Below, in pieces: positions 18,940-28,075 of a stretch of DNA of 64,000 bases (the stretch's first letter is position 1; each line of letters begins with the position of its first letter). The position numbers and the translations under genes are program-made. Under the pieces are notes generated by a model, which worked only from the letters and a program-made list of their open reading frames with translations, did no database searches and was not told the DNA's origin. The stretch is from PALSA-555 sp963821325 (GTDB lineage Bacteria > Actinomycetota > Acidimicrobiia > IMCC26256 > PALSA-555). The stretch is taken from assembly GCA_963821325.1 (NCBI GenBank), contig CAWGDC010000001.1, positions 372,001 to 436,000 of the forward strand, written 5' to 3'.

Positions 18940-18950
18940 GTGTCGTACTC

Positions 18951-18966
18951 TACAACGACTGTTGTA
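18951..18966. promoter_or_regulatory. Inverted-repeat operator between TetR and the solute-binding protein gene
   Basis: TACAAC-GACT-GTTGTA, perfect six-base arms with a four-base spacer, lies in the divergent promoter region. The size and symmetry fit a TetR dimer site. Confidence 0.65.
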
Positions 18967-19027
18967 ACAGTTGGCGGTGCACGGTGGTGGGTGGCGAGCC
19001 GGCCTACTGCAGGGGGGTGCGGTTGGC

Positions 19028-20377
19028 ATGCTGCTTTCGACGGGTACGGGTCAGAGTTGGCCGGGACGGTGGGCAGGTCGGTGCGCGGCGTGTGTCGGGG
19101 TCGCGGCGTTGGTTGCCATTGGCGTGCGGCCCGCGGGTGCCCAGGCCGGGGCACCCCGACAAGAGGTCGGGATCTCAGCCACTGAGATCCGGGTCGGCGT
19201 AATCGCGGATGTGGGCAACCCGGTCTCGCCCGGCCTTGAGCAGGGACCGGTCGACGCTGTGGAGGGCTTCGCCCGTTACGTGAACGCGTCCGGTGGCATC
19301 GCAGGGCGCCAGCTCGTCGTCGACGTCTACGACTCGAAGGCGAACCCGAACGAGACTCGCAATTCGATCATCGCGGCGTGCATGAGGGACTTCGCGCTCG
19401 TCGGAACCGCGGCCAACTTCGTGAACAACGTCGACGATTTGGTTGGGTGTCCTGACTCGACCGGGCGGCCGACCGGCCTTCCCGACATTCCCGTCGTGAC
19501 GACCGACGTCGTGCACAAGTGCTCGCCCGTGTCGTTCCCGGTCATCGCCCCCGAACTCGACTGCTCGACGAAGTCAGAGCCGCTGCAGACGTACCGGACG
19601 CGCCAAGGTTCGACCTTGTGGCTGCTGCAGCACGTCAGCCGAGATCTCCACGGGATCTTTCCCCTTCCGGCCGATCTGCAGTCGACGAAGAACACCGTGT
19701 TGGCGAGTGACCGTGCGACCGAGTCTCTGGGCATCAAGTCGGATGGGGAGCTCGACATCTCGGCGGTCGCGCCCCAGAGCGCGTACACGCCACTGATCCA
19801 GGTCATGAAGACCAAGCATTCGAACTACGCCCGGGTCGGCATCGGATACACCGCGGTCGTCGAGCTCCTCCGCGAGGCGAAGCTCCAGGGCCTTCAGGGG
19901 GTCAAGGCGTGGGACTGCCCACTGTCGTGCTACACGCCACAGTTTCTGGTCCAGGGGGGCGCGGCGGTCGAGGGCACATACGTGACGATCTTCTTCCTTC
20001 CCTTCTCGGAGCAGGGGTACAACGCCGAGCTGGCGCGGTTCCTGCGATACACCGGCACAGCCCACGCCGACACGTTCGCGGCGGAGGCCTGGGCGTCCGC
20101 CGTGCTTTTCCGCCAAGCCGTCGATGCCATCGTCAAGCGAGACGGCGCTACCAGCCTCACGCGGGCTGCGCTGCTCGCTCAAATCAAGGCGACGAACGGC
20201 TTCGACGCGAACGGCATGATCGGTCGCACCGATGTGGGCGCGAAACAGGTGAGCCCGTGCTACGTGCTGATGCAGGTGCGCCATGGACAGTTCGTCCGGG
20301 TCCACCCGAGCCAGCCCGGCACGTTTGATTGCACGCCGAGCAACGTGCGCAGCGTCAAGCTCAACCTCTTGGGCTAG
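19028..20377 (+). CDS. ABC-type branched-chain/amide solute-binding protein
   Basis: 449 residues from ATG 19028; AGGGGGG about 10 nt upstream supports this start. The N-terminus has a signal peptide (CVGVAALVAIGVRPAGAQAG). GISATEIRVGVIADVGNPVS opens the periplasmic-binding fold of type I (LivJ/AmiC class), and GIAGRQLVVDVYDSKANP is the usual next segment. The mature protein binds a small ligand outside the cell and delivers it to an ABC permease, but no permease is encoded adjacent. Six or more cysteines (CMRDF, GCPDS, KCSPV, LDCST, WDCPLSCY) suggest disulfides. A sulfatase follows by 13 bp, hinting that the ligand might be a sulfated compound or its desulfated product; this link is inference. 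Confidence 0.88.
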   Translation: MLLSTGTGQSWPGRWAGRCAACVGVAALVAIGVRPAGAQAGAPRQEVGISATEIRVGVIADVGNPVSPGLEQGPVDAVEGFARYVNASGGIAGRQLVVDVYDSKANPNETRNSIIAACMRDFALVGTAANFVNNVDDLVGCPDSTGRPTGLPDIPVVTTDVVHKCSPVSFPVIAPELDCSTKSEPLQTYRTRQGSTLWLLQHVSRDLHGIFPLPADLQSTKNTVLASDRATESLGIKSDGELDISAVAPQSAYTPLIQVMKTKHSNYARVGIGYTAVVELLREAKLQGLQGVKAWDCPLSCYTPQFLVQGGAAVEGTYVTIFFLPFSEQGYNAELARFLRYTGTAHADTFAAEAWASAVLFRQAVDAIVKRDGATSLTRAALLAQIKATNGFDANGMIGRTDVGAKQVSPCYVLMQVRHGQFVRVHPSQPGTFDCTPSNVRSVKLNLLG

Positions 20378-20390
20378 GAGCCTCATCGAC

Positions 20391-22666
20391 ATGCACATCG
20401 GAACGACGATCGCCGAGTCGACGCCGGCCTTCGCCGAGCCGACGCGTCCGCCCAGCGGCGCGCCGAACGTCGTCATCATCGTGCTCGATGACGTGGGGTT
20501 CGCGCAGCTCGGCTGCTACGGGTCGGACATTGAGAGCCCCGCGATCGACGGGCTCGCCGAGACTGGCCTCCGGTTCAACCGGTTCCACGTCACAGCATTG
20601 TGCTCACCAACCCGGGCGTGCGTGCTGACGGGCCGCAACCATCACGCCGTCGGCATGGGGCTCGTGCCCGAAGTGCCGATGGGCTTTCCGGGGTATACAG
20701 GCCGCGTTCCCCCGCGGGCCGGCACGCTCGCCGCGCATTCTGCGCGAACCGCGGCTACAGCACGTTTGCCGTCGGGAAGTGGCACCTCACGCCACGCTGG
20801 GAGATGACCGCGTCCGGGCCGTTTGACCGATGGCCATTGGGGCTAGGGTTCGAACGGTTCTACGGCTTCCTCGGCGCCGACACCAACCAGTGGGCCCCCG
20901 AACTGCTCGCCTGCGACAACCATCTGATCGAGCCGCCCCGATCACCCCAGGCTGGTTACCACCTCACGGAAGATCTCGCCGACCAGGCGATTCGGATGGT
21001 CCGCGATCAGCAGCAGACCACGCCGACCAAGCCCTTCTTCTTGTACTTCGCCACTGGCGCCATGCACGCGCCACATCACGCCCCACCCGCTTCCATCGAG
21101 GAATATCGCGGCCGCTTCGACGACGGATGGGACGTCTGGCGAAGCCGCGTCATGGAACGCCAACTCACGACCGGCGTCGTCCCTCCAGGTACGGACCCGA
21201 GTCGGCGACCGCCATGGGTCACCGCTTGGGCGGAACTTCCCGGCGAGCAGCAACGGCTGTTCGCCCACATGATGGAGATCTACGCCGGGTTCCTGACCCA
21301 CACGGACAGCCAGATCGGCCGTCTGCTCGCCACGTTCGAGAGCCTCGGCCTCCTCGACGACACGCTGGTCTTCGTGCTGTCCGACAACGGCGCCAGCGCC
21401 GAAGGCGGACCGCACGGCAGCCACAACGAGAACGCCTTCGCCCACGGCATCCACGAGACAGCCGAGAACGTGCTCGCCCGTGCTGACGAACTCGGCGGCT
21501 TCCGCGCCTACAACCACTATGCCTGGGGTTGGGCCTGGGCCGGCAACGCACCGTTTCGCCTGTGGAAGCGCTACACCTGGCTCGGCGGAACGCGCACACC
21601 GCTCATCGCCCACTGGCCGAATCGGATCACGACACCGGGAGCCGTGCGGACTCAGTTCTGCCATGCAGTTGACCTTCTGCCCACCGTTCTGGACGCCATA
21701 CCGCTCGACCCACCGCCGGTCATCGGTGGCGTCGAGCAGCAGCCCTTCGACGGCGTCAGCCTCCTACCCGCGATCGACGATCCGGCTGCCCCCACCGTCC
21801 ACGACCGGCAGTACTTCGAGATGTTCGGAAGCCGCGCGATCTATGACCACGGCTGGAAAGCTGTCACCGACCACGTCGGCGACCAGGTAGCAGCCGAGCG
21901 CGACCTCATCCCCGGCAGTCACGAGTTCGACACCGACCGATGGGCGCTGTTCCACCTCGAGGACGACTTCGCCGAGGTGCACGACCGTTCGGCGGACGAG
22001 CCACGCCGACTGCGACGACTTGTCGACCTGTGGTGGCGCGAAGCGGGACGCAATCAAGTGCTGCCACTCGACGACACCATGATCGGCCGCGTGGCCGTCA
22101 TCGAGCCGCCCCCCCATCAGCGGCCACGCCGCTCGGTCTTTCGAGCGGGGACCCGGGTCGCTGAAGACGCCGCTCCGTCCCTCACGGGCAGCTTCAGGAT
22201 CATCGCCGACCTGGAGATCCCCGACAGCAGCGCGCACGGCGTGCTGTGCGCTCAGGGAGACTGGACGAGCGGCTGGGGCCTCTACGTCCTCACCGGGCGC
22301 CCGATCCTCGCCATCAACCACCTCGGAATTGACGTCCACAAGGCCGTCGCAACCGTGCCCCTCCCATCCGGCGAGATCACACTCGTCGTCGAGGTCGAAC
22401 GGCCCCCATCTGACGCCGCGACCTGCTCGTTCCTGATCGGGGGCAAGCCCGCCGGCACGAGCCAGCTGCGAGCACCAATCCCCTTCCGCTGGCAGATCGG
22501 AGGGTCGATCCTGCGCATCGGTTACGACAGCGGCTTCCCCATCTGCGACGACTACCAGCCGCCCTTCCCCTTCTCGGGGACGCTCAACTCCTTGACCTTC
22601 GAGGCGCCGCCTTCCGAACACGACGCGACTCGACAGCACCTCGACCGAGCCCTCCGAAGCGACTGA
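20391..22666 (+). CDS. Arylsulfatase-type sulfatase, frameshifted near 20735
   Basis: From ATG 20391: VVIIVLDDVGFAQLGCYGSD supplies the calcium-binding Asp pair (33 and 34), and ALCSPTRACVLTGRNHH holds the C-S-P-T-R signature whose Cys71 is converted to formylglycine. After GTLAA the reading moves into another frame (RGYSTFAVGKWHLTP, Lys/His ligands) and continues to TGA 22666 through VFVLSDNGASAEGG (Asp-Asn of the metal site). Two extra C residues at 20736-20752 account for the shift, so an indel error is likely. Intact length would be about 757 residues. The last 200 residues form a beta-rich tail found in large arylsulfatases. It hydrolyses sulfate esters and needs a formylglycine-generating enzyme not encoded here. 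Confidence 0.9.
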
Positions 22667-22924
22667 CAACCACCGCACACGGGCCCACGTCGACCGCCGC
22701 CGCGCCGCACGCCAAGACGCTCCAGAAACCGACGACGGGAGCGCCGCCACATACGGGGTCCTTGCCTTGCCTCGCAACAGGCCGCCGAGCGCAACCCACC
22801 CTGCAGGCGGGACAGGACTACTCGCGGTGCGCAGGAGTGGACGCGGCCCCGCTTTGTAAGCGACACGCCGCTCGATCTGATGGGACTCCTGTTCGGATCT
22901 TCGTAACACACGGTTCCCCGCTTC

Positions 22925-22990
22925 GACTGGGCAACGGATGATGGCGAGTGACTCCATAGGCACTGCCTTGATGGGATCGTGATGGGATCG
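22925..22990 (+). repeat. Interspersed repeat copy R3 (partial, subtype B)
   Basis: Only the right third is clear: GCGAGTGACTCCATAGGC and then the tandem TGATGGGATCG units ending at 22990, 106 bp before a VapB start. A weaker half-unit (CTGATGGGACTCCTG) lies at 22878-22892. The remaining spacer 22667-22924 holds nothing recognised. Confidence 0.75.
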
Positions 22991-23060
22991 CCGGGCAGGA
23001 ACGGGCGGGATGCCAGCTGCGGCCCGAACGGGCTGGCGTCGCCCTTTGACCTGATGGCGC

Positions 23061-23089
23061 TTGCAATTCGCTAGCGCCGCTATCATAAT
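23061..23089 (+). promoter_or_regulatory. Promoter of the VapBC module at 23.1 kb
   Basis: TTGCAA (23061-23066) and CATAAT (23084-23089) are separated by 17 bp. The -10 hexamer ends six bases before the GTG at 23096, so the transcript would begin at or next to the start codon (leaderless). Confidence 0.65.
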
Positions 23090-23095
23090 GAAAGC

Positions 23096-23326
23096 GTGCC
23101 GAACGTTCTCGTCCGTGACCTCCCCGATGACGTCCACGCCGCGCTTCAGCGGCGTGCGGAGCGGGCTGGCCAGTCGCTGCAGCAATACCTGGCGGCTGAG
23201 CTCAAGCGGCTGGTCGAGAGGCCGCCACTGGACGAAGTGCTGGACCGCATCTCCCGGAGGCGTGGCGGCCGGGTCGGCTTCCGTGAGGCGAGGGGCGACG
23301 TCGACGACGAGCGTGCGTCGCGTTGA
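23096..23326 (+). CDS. VapB/FitA-type antitoxin
   Basis: 76 residues from GTG 23096. NVLVRDLPDDVHAALQRRAE followed by GQSLQQYLAAELKRLVERP is a ribbon-helix-helix DNA-binding domain like FitA/VapB. The C-terminal half (LDEVLDRISRRRGGRVGF) would wrap the PIN toxin. It has no ribosome site, but a good promoter ends 6 nt upstream. It overlaps the toxin by 4 bp (TTGA). Length is normal. Confidence 0.9.
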   Translation: MPNVLVRDLPDDVHAALQRRAERAGQSLQQYLAAELKRLVERPPLDEVLDRISRRRGGRVGFREARGDVDDERASR

Positions 23327-23724
23327 TCGTTATCGATGCTTCGGTTCTCGCCAATGTTGTCGCCGACGACGGCGCCGATGGAGAGCAGGCACGCGAAGTC
23401 ATCCGAGACTCGGGCGGGCTGAGCGCGCCAGAGTTGGTCGATGTCGAGACTGCCTCGGTATTGCGGAAGCGCTGGCTCGCCGGAACGCTCTCCGACGGCC
23501 GGTTTGTTGCAGCAATCGATGATCTCATTGATCTCGATGTCGAGCGATATCCAGCGCTGCCGCTACTCCGACGAGTCTACGAACTGCGCGCCAAGGTCTC
23601 CGCGTACGACGCTGTATACGTAGCCCTTGCCGAAGGGCTTGCGTGCGCGTTGGTGACCGCTGATGCTCGCCTGGTCCAGGCACCTGGACCAACGTGTGAG
23701 ATTCGACTGCTTGAGCCCGCTTGA
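23323..23724 (+). CDS. VapC-type PIN-domain ribonuclease toxin
   Basis: 133 residues from TTG 23323. The four PIN acidic positions are visible: VIDASVLANV (Asp near residue 5), VDVETASVLRKR (Glu), SAYDAVYVALAE (Asp), and VTADARLVQAPG (Asp). These coordinate Mg or Mn for RNA cleavage; VapC toxins usually cut tRNA or rRNA. It is paired with the antitoxin that overlaps its start. No defect is seen. Interspersed repeats R3 and R4 lie on either side of this module. Confidence 0.92.
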   Translation: MIVIDASVLANVVADDGADGEQAREVIRDSGGLSAPELVDVETASVLRKRWLAGTLSDGRFVAAIDDLIDLDVERYPALPLLRRVYELRAKVSAYDAVYVALAEGLACALVTADARLVQAPGPTCEIRLLEPA

Positions 23725-23774
23725 CGGTCGCGGCCTTGCTCGCTGCGCGACGACCAGCCACAGCTTCGTACCGT

Positions 23775-24010
23775 AATGTGATGCGACGATGATGGGATCG
23801 GGCCATTGCCTGCGAGTGCACCGACCCAATGACTGAACCGCGACCACCCGCCAGCGCGGTTCGAGCCGTACTCTTCGACTTCAAGCATCGGGACTGCACA
23901 CTCGTCCACTTGCCGCCACTCCTTGCCCAGTCGAACCGCCTACCTATGGGCGTCGCGGGCCCTCGAGTGACCGCATGTTCAACGACTTGATGGGAGGCTG
24001 ATGGGATCGG
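23775..24010 (+). repeat. Interspersed repeat copy R4 (full, subtype A) preceded by an extra right-end fragment
   Basis: The main copy spans about 23857-24010: CTCTTCGACTTCAAGCATCG, GACTGCACACTCGTCCACTT, TTGCCCAGTCGAACCGCC, CCCTCGAGTGAC, and the right end with TGATGGGAGGCTGATGGGATCG. An additional tail-like fragment, GATGATGGGATCGGG, lies at about 23787-23801. The array separates convergent VapBC and RelE/Phd modules. Confidence 0.85.
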
Positions 24011-24077
24011 AAGCGGCGCAGCACTAGTGGAGCTAATCCGCGGGGTGAGGTACGCATCGTTGATCGCGCTATAGCGC

Positions 24078-24359
24078 TCACGGATAGCGGTAGACGTCGG
24101 CGCGATGTCCGATGGTGAGGACGAGAACGACGCGGCGAGGATCGTCAATCCGATAGACGACTCGATAGTCGCCCCGATGGGCAGAATGCTTACCCTCAAG
24201 TTCGAACCTCAAGGGTCGCCCGACCCGATGCGGCTCATCTGCCAATGGCCCGTAGATGAACTCGATCGCTGAGACCGCGACCTTCTCGGGAAGGTGTTCC
24301 AGCGCCCGCCTGGCTGCCGCCGCCCACTCGATCTCGTACGGCGAAGCCCGTCGGCTCAC
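24078..24359 (-). CDS. RelE/ParE-family toxin
   Basis: 93 residues from ATG 24359. PYEIEWAAAARRALEHLPEK is the N-terminal strand and helices; RVGRPLRFELEGKHSAHRGD then YRVVYRIDDPRRVVLVLTIG form the beta sheet typical of RelE. The basic residues (Arg, His and Lys in the GKHSAHRGDYRVVYRI region) are those that in RelE act on ribosome-bound mRNA; ParE members instead poison gyrase, and the two cannot be separated here. The start overlaps the antitoxin stop by 4 bp. Confidence 0.92.
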   Translation of the reverse strand: MSRRASPYEIEWAAAARRALEHLPEKVAVSAIEFIYGPLADEPHRVGRPLRFELEGKHSAHRGDYRVVYRIDDPRRVVLVLTIGHRADVYRYP

Positions 24360-24640
24360 CGCCCCTTGACGATCGCCAGCGCCTCATCCTTGGAGATCTT
24401 CTCTGTCCGACCAGCCGCCACGTCCGCCTCGGCCTCCCGGATCGCGTGCATGACCACCGGATCACTCAGGATCTCGAGAGTCTCCTCGAGCGACGCCAAG
24501 TCCTCGAGGCTGAGCATCACGGCTGCCGGACGACCGTGCTTAGTGATCACCACTCGGCCGTGCTCTCGCTCCAGGCGCTCCACGACTTCGGACAGCCGGT
24601 TCTTGACCTCTGCGAGCGGCACATGCTCAGACGTTGACAT
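24356..24640 (-). CDS. Phd/YefM-family antitoxin
   Basis: 94 residues from ATG 24640. VPLAEVKNRLSEVVERLERE and RVVITKHGRPAAVMLSLEDL are the Phd/YefM N-terminal DNA-binding fold; the C-terminal helix LEETLEILSDPVVMHAIREA binds toxin. A TATACT (-10) at 24648-24653 on the reverse strand ends 7 nt before the ATG, so the mRNA is probably leaderless and the longer frame upstream is not translated. It pairs with the RelE-type toxin downstream. Confidence 0.92.
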   Translation of the reverse strand: MSTSEHVPLAEVKNRLSEVVERLEREHGRVVITKHGRPAAVMLSLEDLASLEETLEILSDPVVMHAIREAEADVAAGRTEKISKDEALAIVKGR

Positions 24641-24704
24641 AGCCAGAAGTATAGCTAGATCAGGCGCCATGGCGCTGGGCTTCCGGATGAGACCTGCCTT
24701 GACT

Positions 24705-24727
24705 GACTGACTCATTCAGTCTATACC
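24705..24727. promoter_or_regulatory. TetR operator and -10 element upstream of 24734
   Basis: GACTGA-CTCAT-TCAGTC at 24705-24721 is an inverted repeat directly followed by TATACC at 24722-24727. The hexamer ends six bases before the GTG at 24734, so the operator overlaps the promoter and the regulator is probably self-repressed from a leaderless transcript. Confidence 0.6.
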
Positions 24728-24733
24728 GGGGTT

Positions 24734-25432
24734 GTGCCTCGGACTCCCGCTCCGGAACGCCTGACCGATATCGCCGAGGCAGCCACGCGGGTGTTCGGGC
24801 GGCTCGGCTTCCAGCGGACCCACATGGCCGACGTCGCGGCCGAAGCTGGCCTGTCCTCGGGGGCGATCTACACATACGTCGCGAGCAAGGAGGCGCTGTT
24901 CCATCTGGTGTTCGCGCAGGCCTTCGGCCAGCTCGCCGAAGGGCACCCACCGCTACCGCTGACGACGCCGGCTCCTGCCGAGACGCTGACGTTGATCGCG
25001 CGGGGGCTTCAGCAGGCGGCGGCGACCCCGGTGCTGCGAGCGGCCCGCGACGAAGCCGATCCGGTCGACGTGCGCGCCGAGCTCACGGCAATCGTCGAGG
25101 AGCGTTACGACTTCACCGAGCGGCTCTGGCCTGTTCTGGCCGTGATCGAGCGTTCGGCTGTGGATCTGCCCGAACTCGATGAGCTCTACTTCCGGCGCGG
25201 ACGTCGCGGTCAATTCGGCCACCTCGCCCGGTACCTCGAGCAGCGAGCCGCGAGCGGCCATCTGCGCACGATGCCCGACGCGACGGTCGCGGCCAGGCTC
25301 GTGACCGAGGCGATCACGTGGTTCGCTTGGCACCGACGCCAAGACCGCGACGCCGCCTCCTACGACGACGTCCAGGCCCGTCGCACGGTCATCGCCTTCG
25401 TGTGCAATGCACTGATCGAGCCTTCGTGTTGA
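24734..25432 (+). CDS. TetR-family regulator
   Basis: 232 residues from GTG 24734. ERLTDIAEAATRVFGRLGFQ and MADVAAEAGLSSGAIYTYVA with SKEALFHLVF give a complete HTH. The ligand domain is about 170 residues. The start has no ribosome site but has a -10 six bases upstream. Its TGA overlaps the start of the membrane glycosyltransferase that follows, so the two are co-expressed and the regulator may control that gene. Confidence 0.93.
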   Translation: MPRTPAPERLTDIAEAATRVFGRLGFQRTHMADVAAEAGLSSGAIYTYVASKEALFHLVFAQAFGQLAEGHPPLPLTTPAPAETLTLIARGLQQAAATPVLRAARDEADPVDVRAELTAIVEERYDFTERLWPVLAVIERSAVDLPELDELYFRRGRRGQFGHLARYLEQRAASGHLRTMPDATVAARLVTEAITWFAWHRRQDRDAASYDDVQARRTVIAFVCNALIEPSC

Positions 25433-26972
25433 CGACGACCCCCACCGTCGCCCTCCACGACGCGCGGGCCCCGATCGGATATGAGGAGCCGCCGCGTCTG
25501 CCGCCGCTGTCCCGTGGGCTCGTCCTCGCGATCGCGGCGGCGCTCGTCGCGGTGGAGATCGCGGTCGCGCCTCGGTATGGGTATCACCGCGATGAGCTGT
25601 ACTTCCTGGCGTGCGCACGCCACCTGGCGTGGGGTTACGTCGACCAGCCCCCGTTTGTCCCCGCGATGGCCCGGCTGGCCACGGACCTGTTCGGAACGTC
25701 GGTGGTCGCGCTCCGCGTCTTTCCCGCCATCGCCGGTGGTGCCGCGGTCGTGTTCACCGGCCTCATGGCGCGCGAGCTCGGCGGTGGCCGACGAGCCCAG
25801 CTGATCGCCGCACTGGCCGCCGCCACCTCCGCGCAGGTGCTGGCAACCGTGCACCTCCTGTCGACCGCGGCCTTCGACTTGTTCTTCTGGTCGGCGATCA
25901 CGTTCCTGATGCTTCGGCTCCTCCGCACCAGAGACACACGTTGGTGGCTTGCAGTGGGAGGCGCCACCGGCGTCGCCTTGCTCAACAAGTACAACGTCGC
26001 CTTCCTCCTTGTTGGCCTCGCGATCGGCGTGATCCTGTCCAGGCGCGGTCGACTCCTGAACAGCCGCTGGGCCTACGCCGGCGTCGGGATCGCACTGGCG
26101 ATCTGGTCACCCAACCTGATCTGGAACGCCCAACACCACTGGGCCGCCCTCACCATGCTGCACAACCTCCACCAGGAGAACTCCACCCTGGGCGCCTCCC
26201 TCGCGTTCATCCCGGCCCAGCTTCTCATCGTCGGGCCCTTCCTGATCCCCGTGTGGCTCGGCGGTCTCCGTCGGCTGCTCCGTCACCCGGTCGGTCGACC
26301 GCTCGGCATCGCGTACCTGACCCTGGTCGTGCTCTACGCCCTGTCTGGCGCCAAGCCCTACTACCTCGGCGGCATGTATTTCGTCCTCTTCGCCGCCGGC
26401 GGACTCTGGGCCGAGCAACGCCTCGCCGCCGCGCCGACCCGGCGCGCTCGAAGCGCATGGTCGCCTGGATCGCCCTTGGCCCTGCCGTCGCCCTTCCGCT
26501 CATCCTGCCCGTGCTGCCCGCCAGCGCGCTCCCCACCGGACCCTGGGAGGGCACGATCAACAAGGACCTCAGCGCGACCGTCGGCTGGCCCCAGCTCGTC
26601 CGCCAGGTAGCCGACGTGGCCGGCACGCTGCCGCCGGCCGAGCGGTCCCGCCTCGTTGTCTTTACCGGCGACTACGGCGCCGCGGGTGCGATCGACCTGT
26701 TGGGCCGACGCTACGACCTCCCGCACGCCATCAGCGGGCACAACACGTACTGGCTGTGGGGACCCGCCGGGGCTCGCAACGGGGCGACCACGATCGCGAT
26801 CGATCTCTCGAAGTCGTACCTCACCTCGATCTTCGCCCAGGTGACCCCCGCCGGAGCGGTCGATACCCCGCATGGCGTGTGGACCGAGGAACGAGGTGAT
26901 CCGATCTGGATCTGCCGCCACCAGAAGCTGACCTGGGCGAAAGCATGGCCCGACGCCCAGCACTACGGCTAA
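25426..26972 (+). CDS. ArnT/PMT-like integral membrane glycosyltransferase, frameshifted near 26445
   Basis: Start GTG 25426 (or TTG 25429), overlapping the TetR stop. The N-terminal part has YGYHRDELYFLACARHLAWG and YVDQPPFVPAMARLA: the Asp-Glu in the first periplasmic loop is the catalytic signature of GT-C fold mannosyl/arabinosyltransferases (DE motif). Many hydrophobic segments follow. At about 26445 the frame shifts and continues with KRMVAWIALGPAVALPLILP and a soluble C-terminal domain ending at TAA 26972. Intact length is about 515 residues. It should transfer a sugar from a polyprenyl carrier on the outer face of the membrane. The break is probably an indel error. Confidence 0.85.
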
Positions 26973-26995
26973 GAGAGTCGTCGCCCGCGGCCTCT

Positions 26996-27170
26996 GTGAC
27001 CTTACGATTGCTGGCTCATGGTGACTGCCGTCCTCTTCGACTTCAAGCGTCAGGACTGCACACTCGTGCACTTGCCGTCACTCGTTGCCCAGTCGAACCG
27101 CCCGACTAGGGGCGTCGCGGGCTCTCGAGTGACGTTATGAGCACAAGGTTGATGGGATGCTGATTGGATA
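26996..27170 (+). repeat. Interspersed repeat copy R5 (full, subtype A)
   Basis: TGTGACCTTACGATTGCTGG at the left, then GTCCTCTTCGACTTCAAGCG, GACTGCACACTCGTGCACTT, TTGCCCAGTCGAACCGCCC, CTCGAGTGAC, and a right end TTGATGGGATGCTGATTGGA. It lies 24 bp after the glycosyltransferase stop and about 500 bp from an AbiEii remnant. The remaining spacer to 27285 shows nothing. Confidence 0.88.
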
Positions 27171-27285
27171 AGGGGCGCCGGGCGACGTGGATCCGGCGAC
27201 GGATCTCGGCTGGGCTCGTGCCCGCGCAAATCCAGCAGGTCGGCACTATTCAACGTGAGAGAGACCGGGCTCTACCCGGCCGAGG

Positions 27286-27690
27286 TCAGGCTCTGACGAT
27301 GTCCCTGCCCGGCATTGGCTCTGCGAGTGCCGTCCGCCATTCAGGCGCACCGAAGGCGTTGGCGAAGTACTGCGTCTCGTGGACCACGTGCCCATTCTGG
27401 AACTCCATTGTGCTCACGGAATAGCTGGGCACCCCGTCGTACGTAATGACGCACTCGCTCACCCAAAGATCCCCGCCGCCGATGATCCGGAGGACGGTGA
27501 AGTGACGAATGGCAGGGTGTGCACCGCGTTGCGCCGAGATCGTGTCGCGGCCCCGGAATCGTTCACCTGACTGCGGATAATCGAGGATCGCGTCCGCGGT
27601 GTAGATGGCATGCTCGACTTCGGTATCTCCGCGTTCAGACGCCTGCCAGTGTTCCTCGAGCGCCGCCCTCTTCTGGCTATCCGGGTTCAT
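27286..27690 (-). CDS. SnoaL/NTF2-like protein
   Basis: 134 residues from ATG 27690. RAALEEHWQASERGDTEVEH at the N-terminus, AILDYPQSGERFRGRDTISA and a C-terminal beta region (LWVSECVITYDGVPSYSVST, MEFQNGHVVHETQYF) match the cone-shaped NTF2/SnoaL fold. Such proteins are small cyclases, isomerases or ligand-binding proteins; no catalytic residues can be assigned. It stands next to gene remnants and is followed by repeat R5. GGGAGA in CGAGAGGGA-type sequence near the start gives only weak ribosome-site support. Confidence 0.8.
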   Translation of the reverse strand: MNPDSQKRAALEEHWQASERGDTEVEHAIYTADAILDYPQSGERFRGRDTISAQRGAHPAIRHFTVLRIIGGGDLWVSECVITYDGVPSYSVSTMEFQNGHVVHETQYFANAFGAPEWRTALAEPMPGRDIVRA

Positions 27691-27704
27691 GACGTCTCCC
27701 TTCC

Positions 27705-28075
27705 TCAGGCCTCATCTGCCCTAGCCCTCCATTTGGGCAAGGAAGCCTTCTCCGACAGCGGAGAGTTCGTCTGTGGTGACGGCGCGCATGCGCTCGTCTC
27801 CGTGGCGGAGCCATCCTCTAAGCCGGCCAGGCGCAGCGCAGCACCAGGTCCTTGATGTTCAAGATGAGGTCGGTGACGTCCTCTTTGACCCCGGGGACGG
27901 TGTCGAACTCGTGGAGCGCCTCGTCGAAACGGACCTGGGTGTTCTTCGAGCAGCAGCCGCCGCGTCGCCTCGACGATGGCTTCGCGGAGCCGCACCGGCG
28001 CTCGCTCAGCTTGTAAGGCCAGATGAGCGCCGGCAAGTCCTTCGCTGAGCAGCCGACTGGTGTCAGACGAGCGGC
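27705..28075 (-). pseudogene. AbiEii nucleotidyltransferase C-terminal remnant, interrupted by a 110-bp insert
   Basis: This stretch is a diverged second copy of the 3' end of the AbiEii gene at 36076-36300. Shared segments on the forward strand include TCCGACAGCGG(A/T)GAGTTCGTC, GGTGACGGCGCGCATGCGCT and TTCGAGCAGCAGCCGCCG. Relative to the intact gene it has a clean 110-bp insertion at 27833-27942 (between AGGC and TCTTCGAG) and several substitutions. Only the last 85 or so codons of the toxin are represented. It shows that an AbiE module once lay here, next to repeat R5. Confidence 0.7.
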
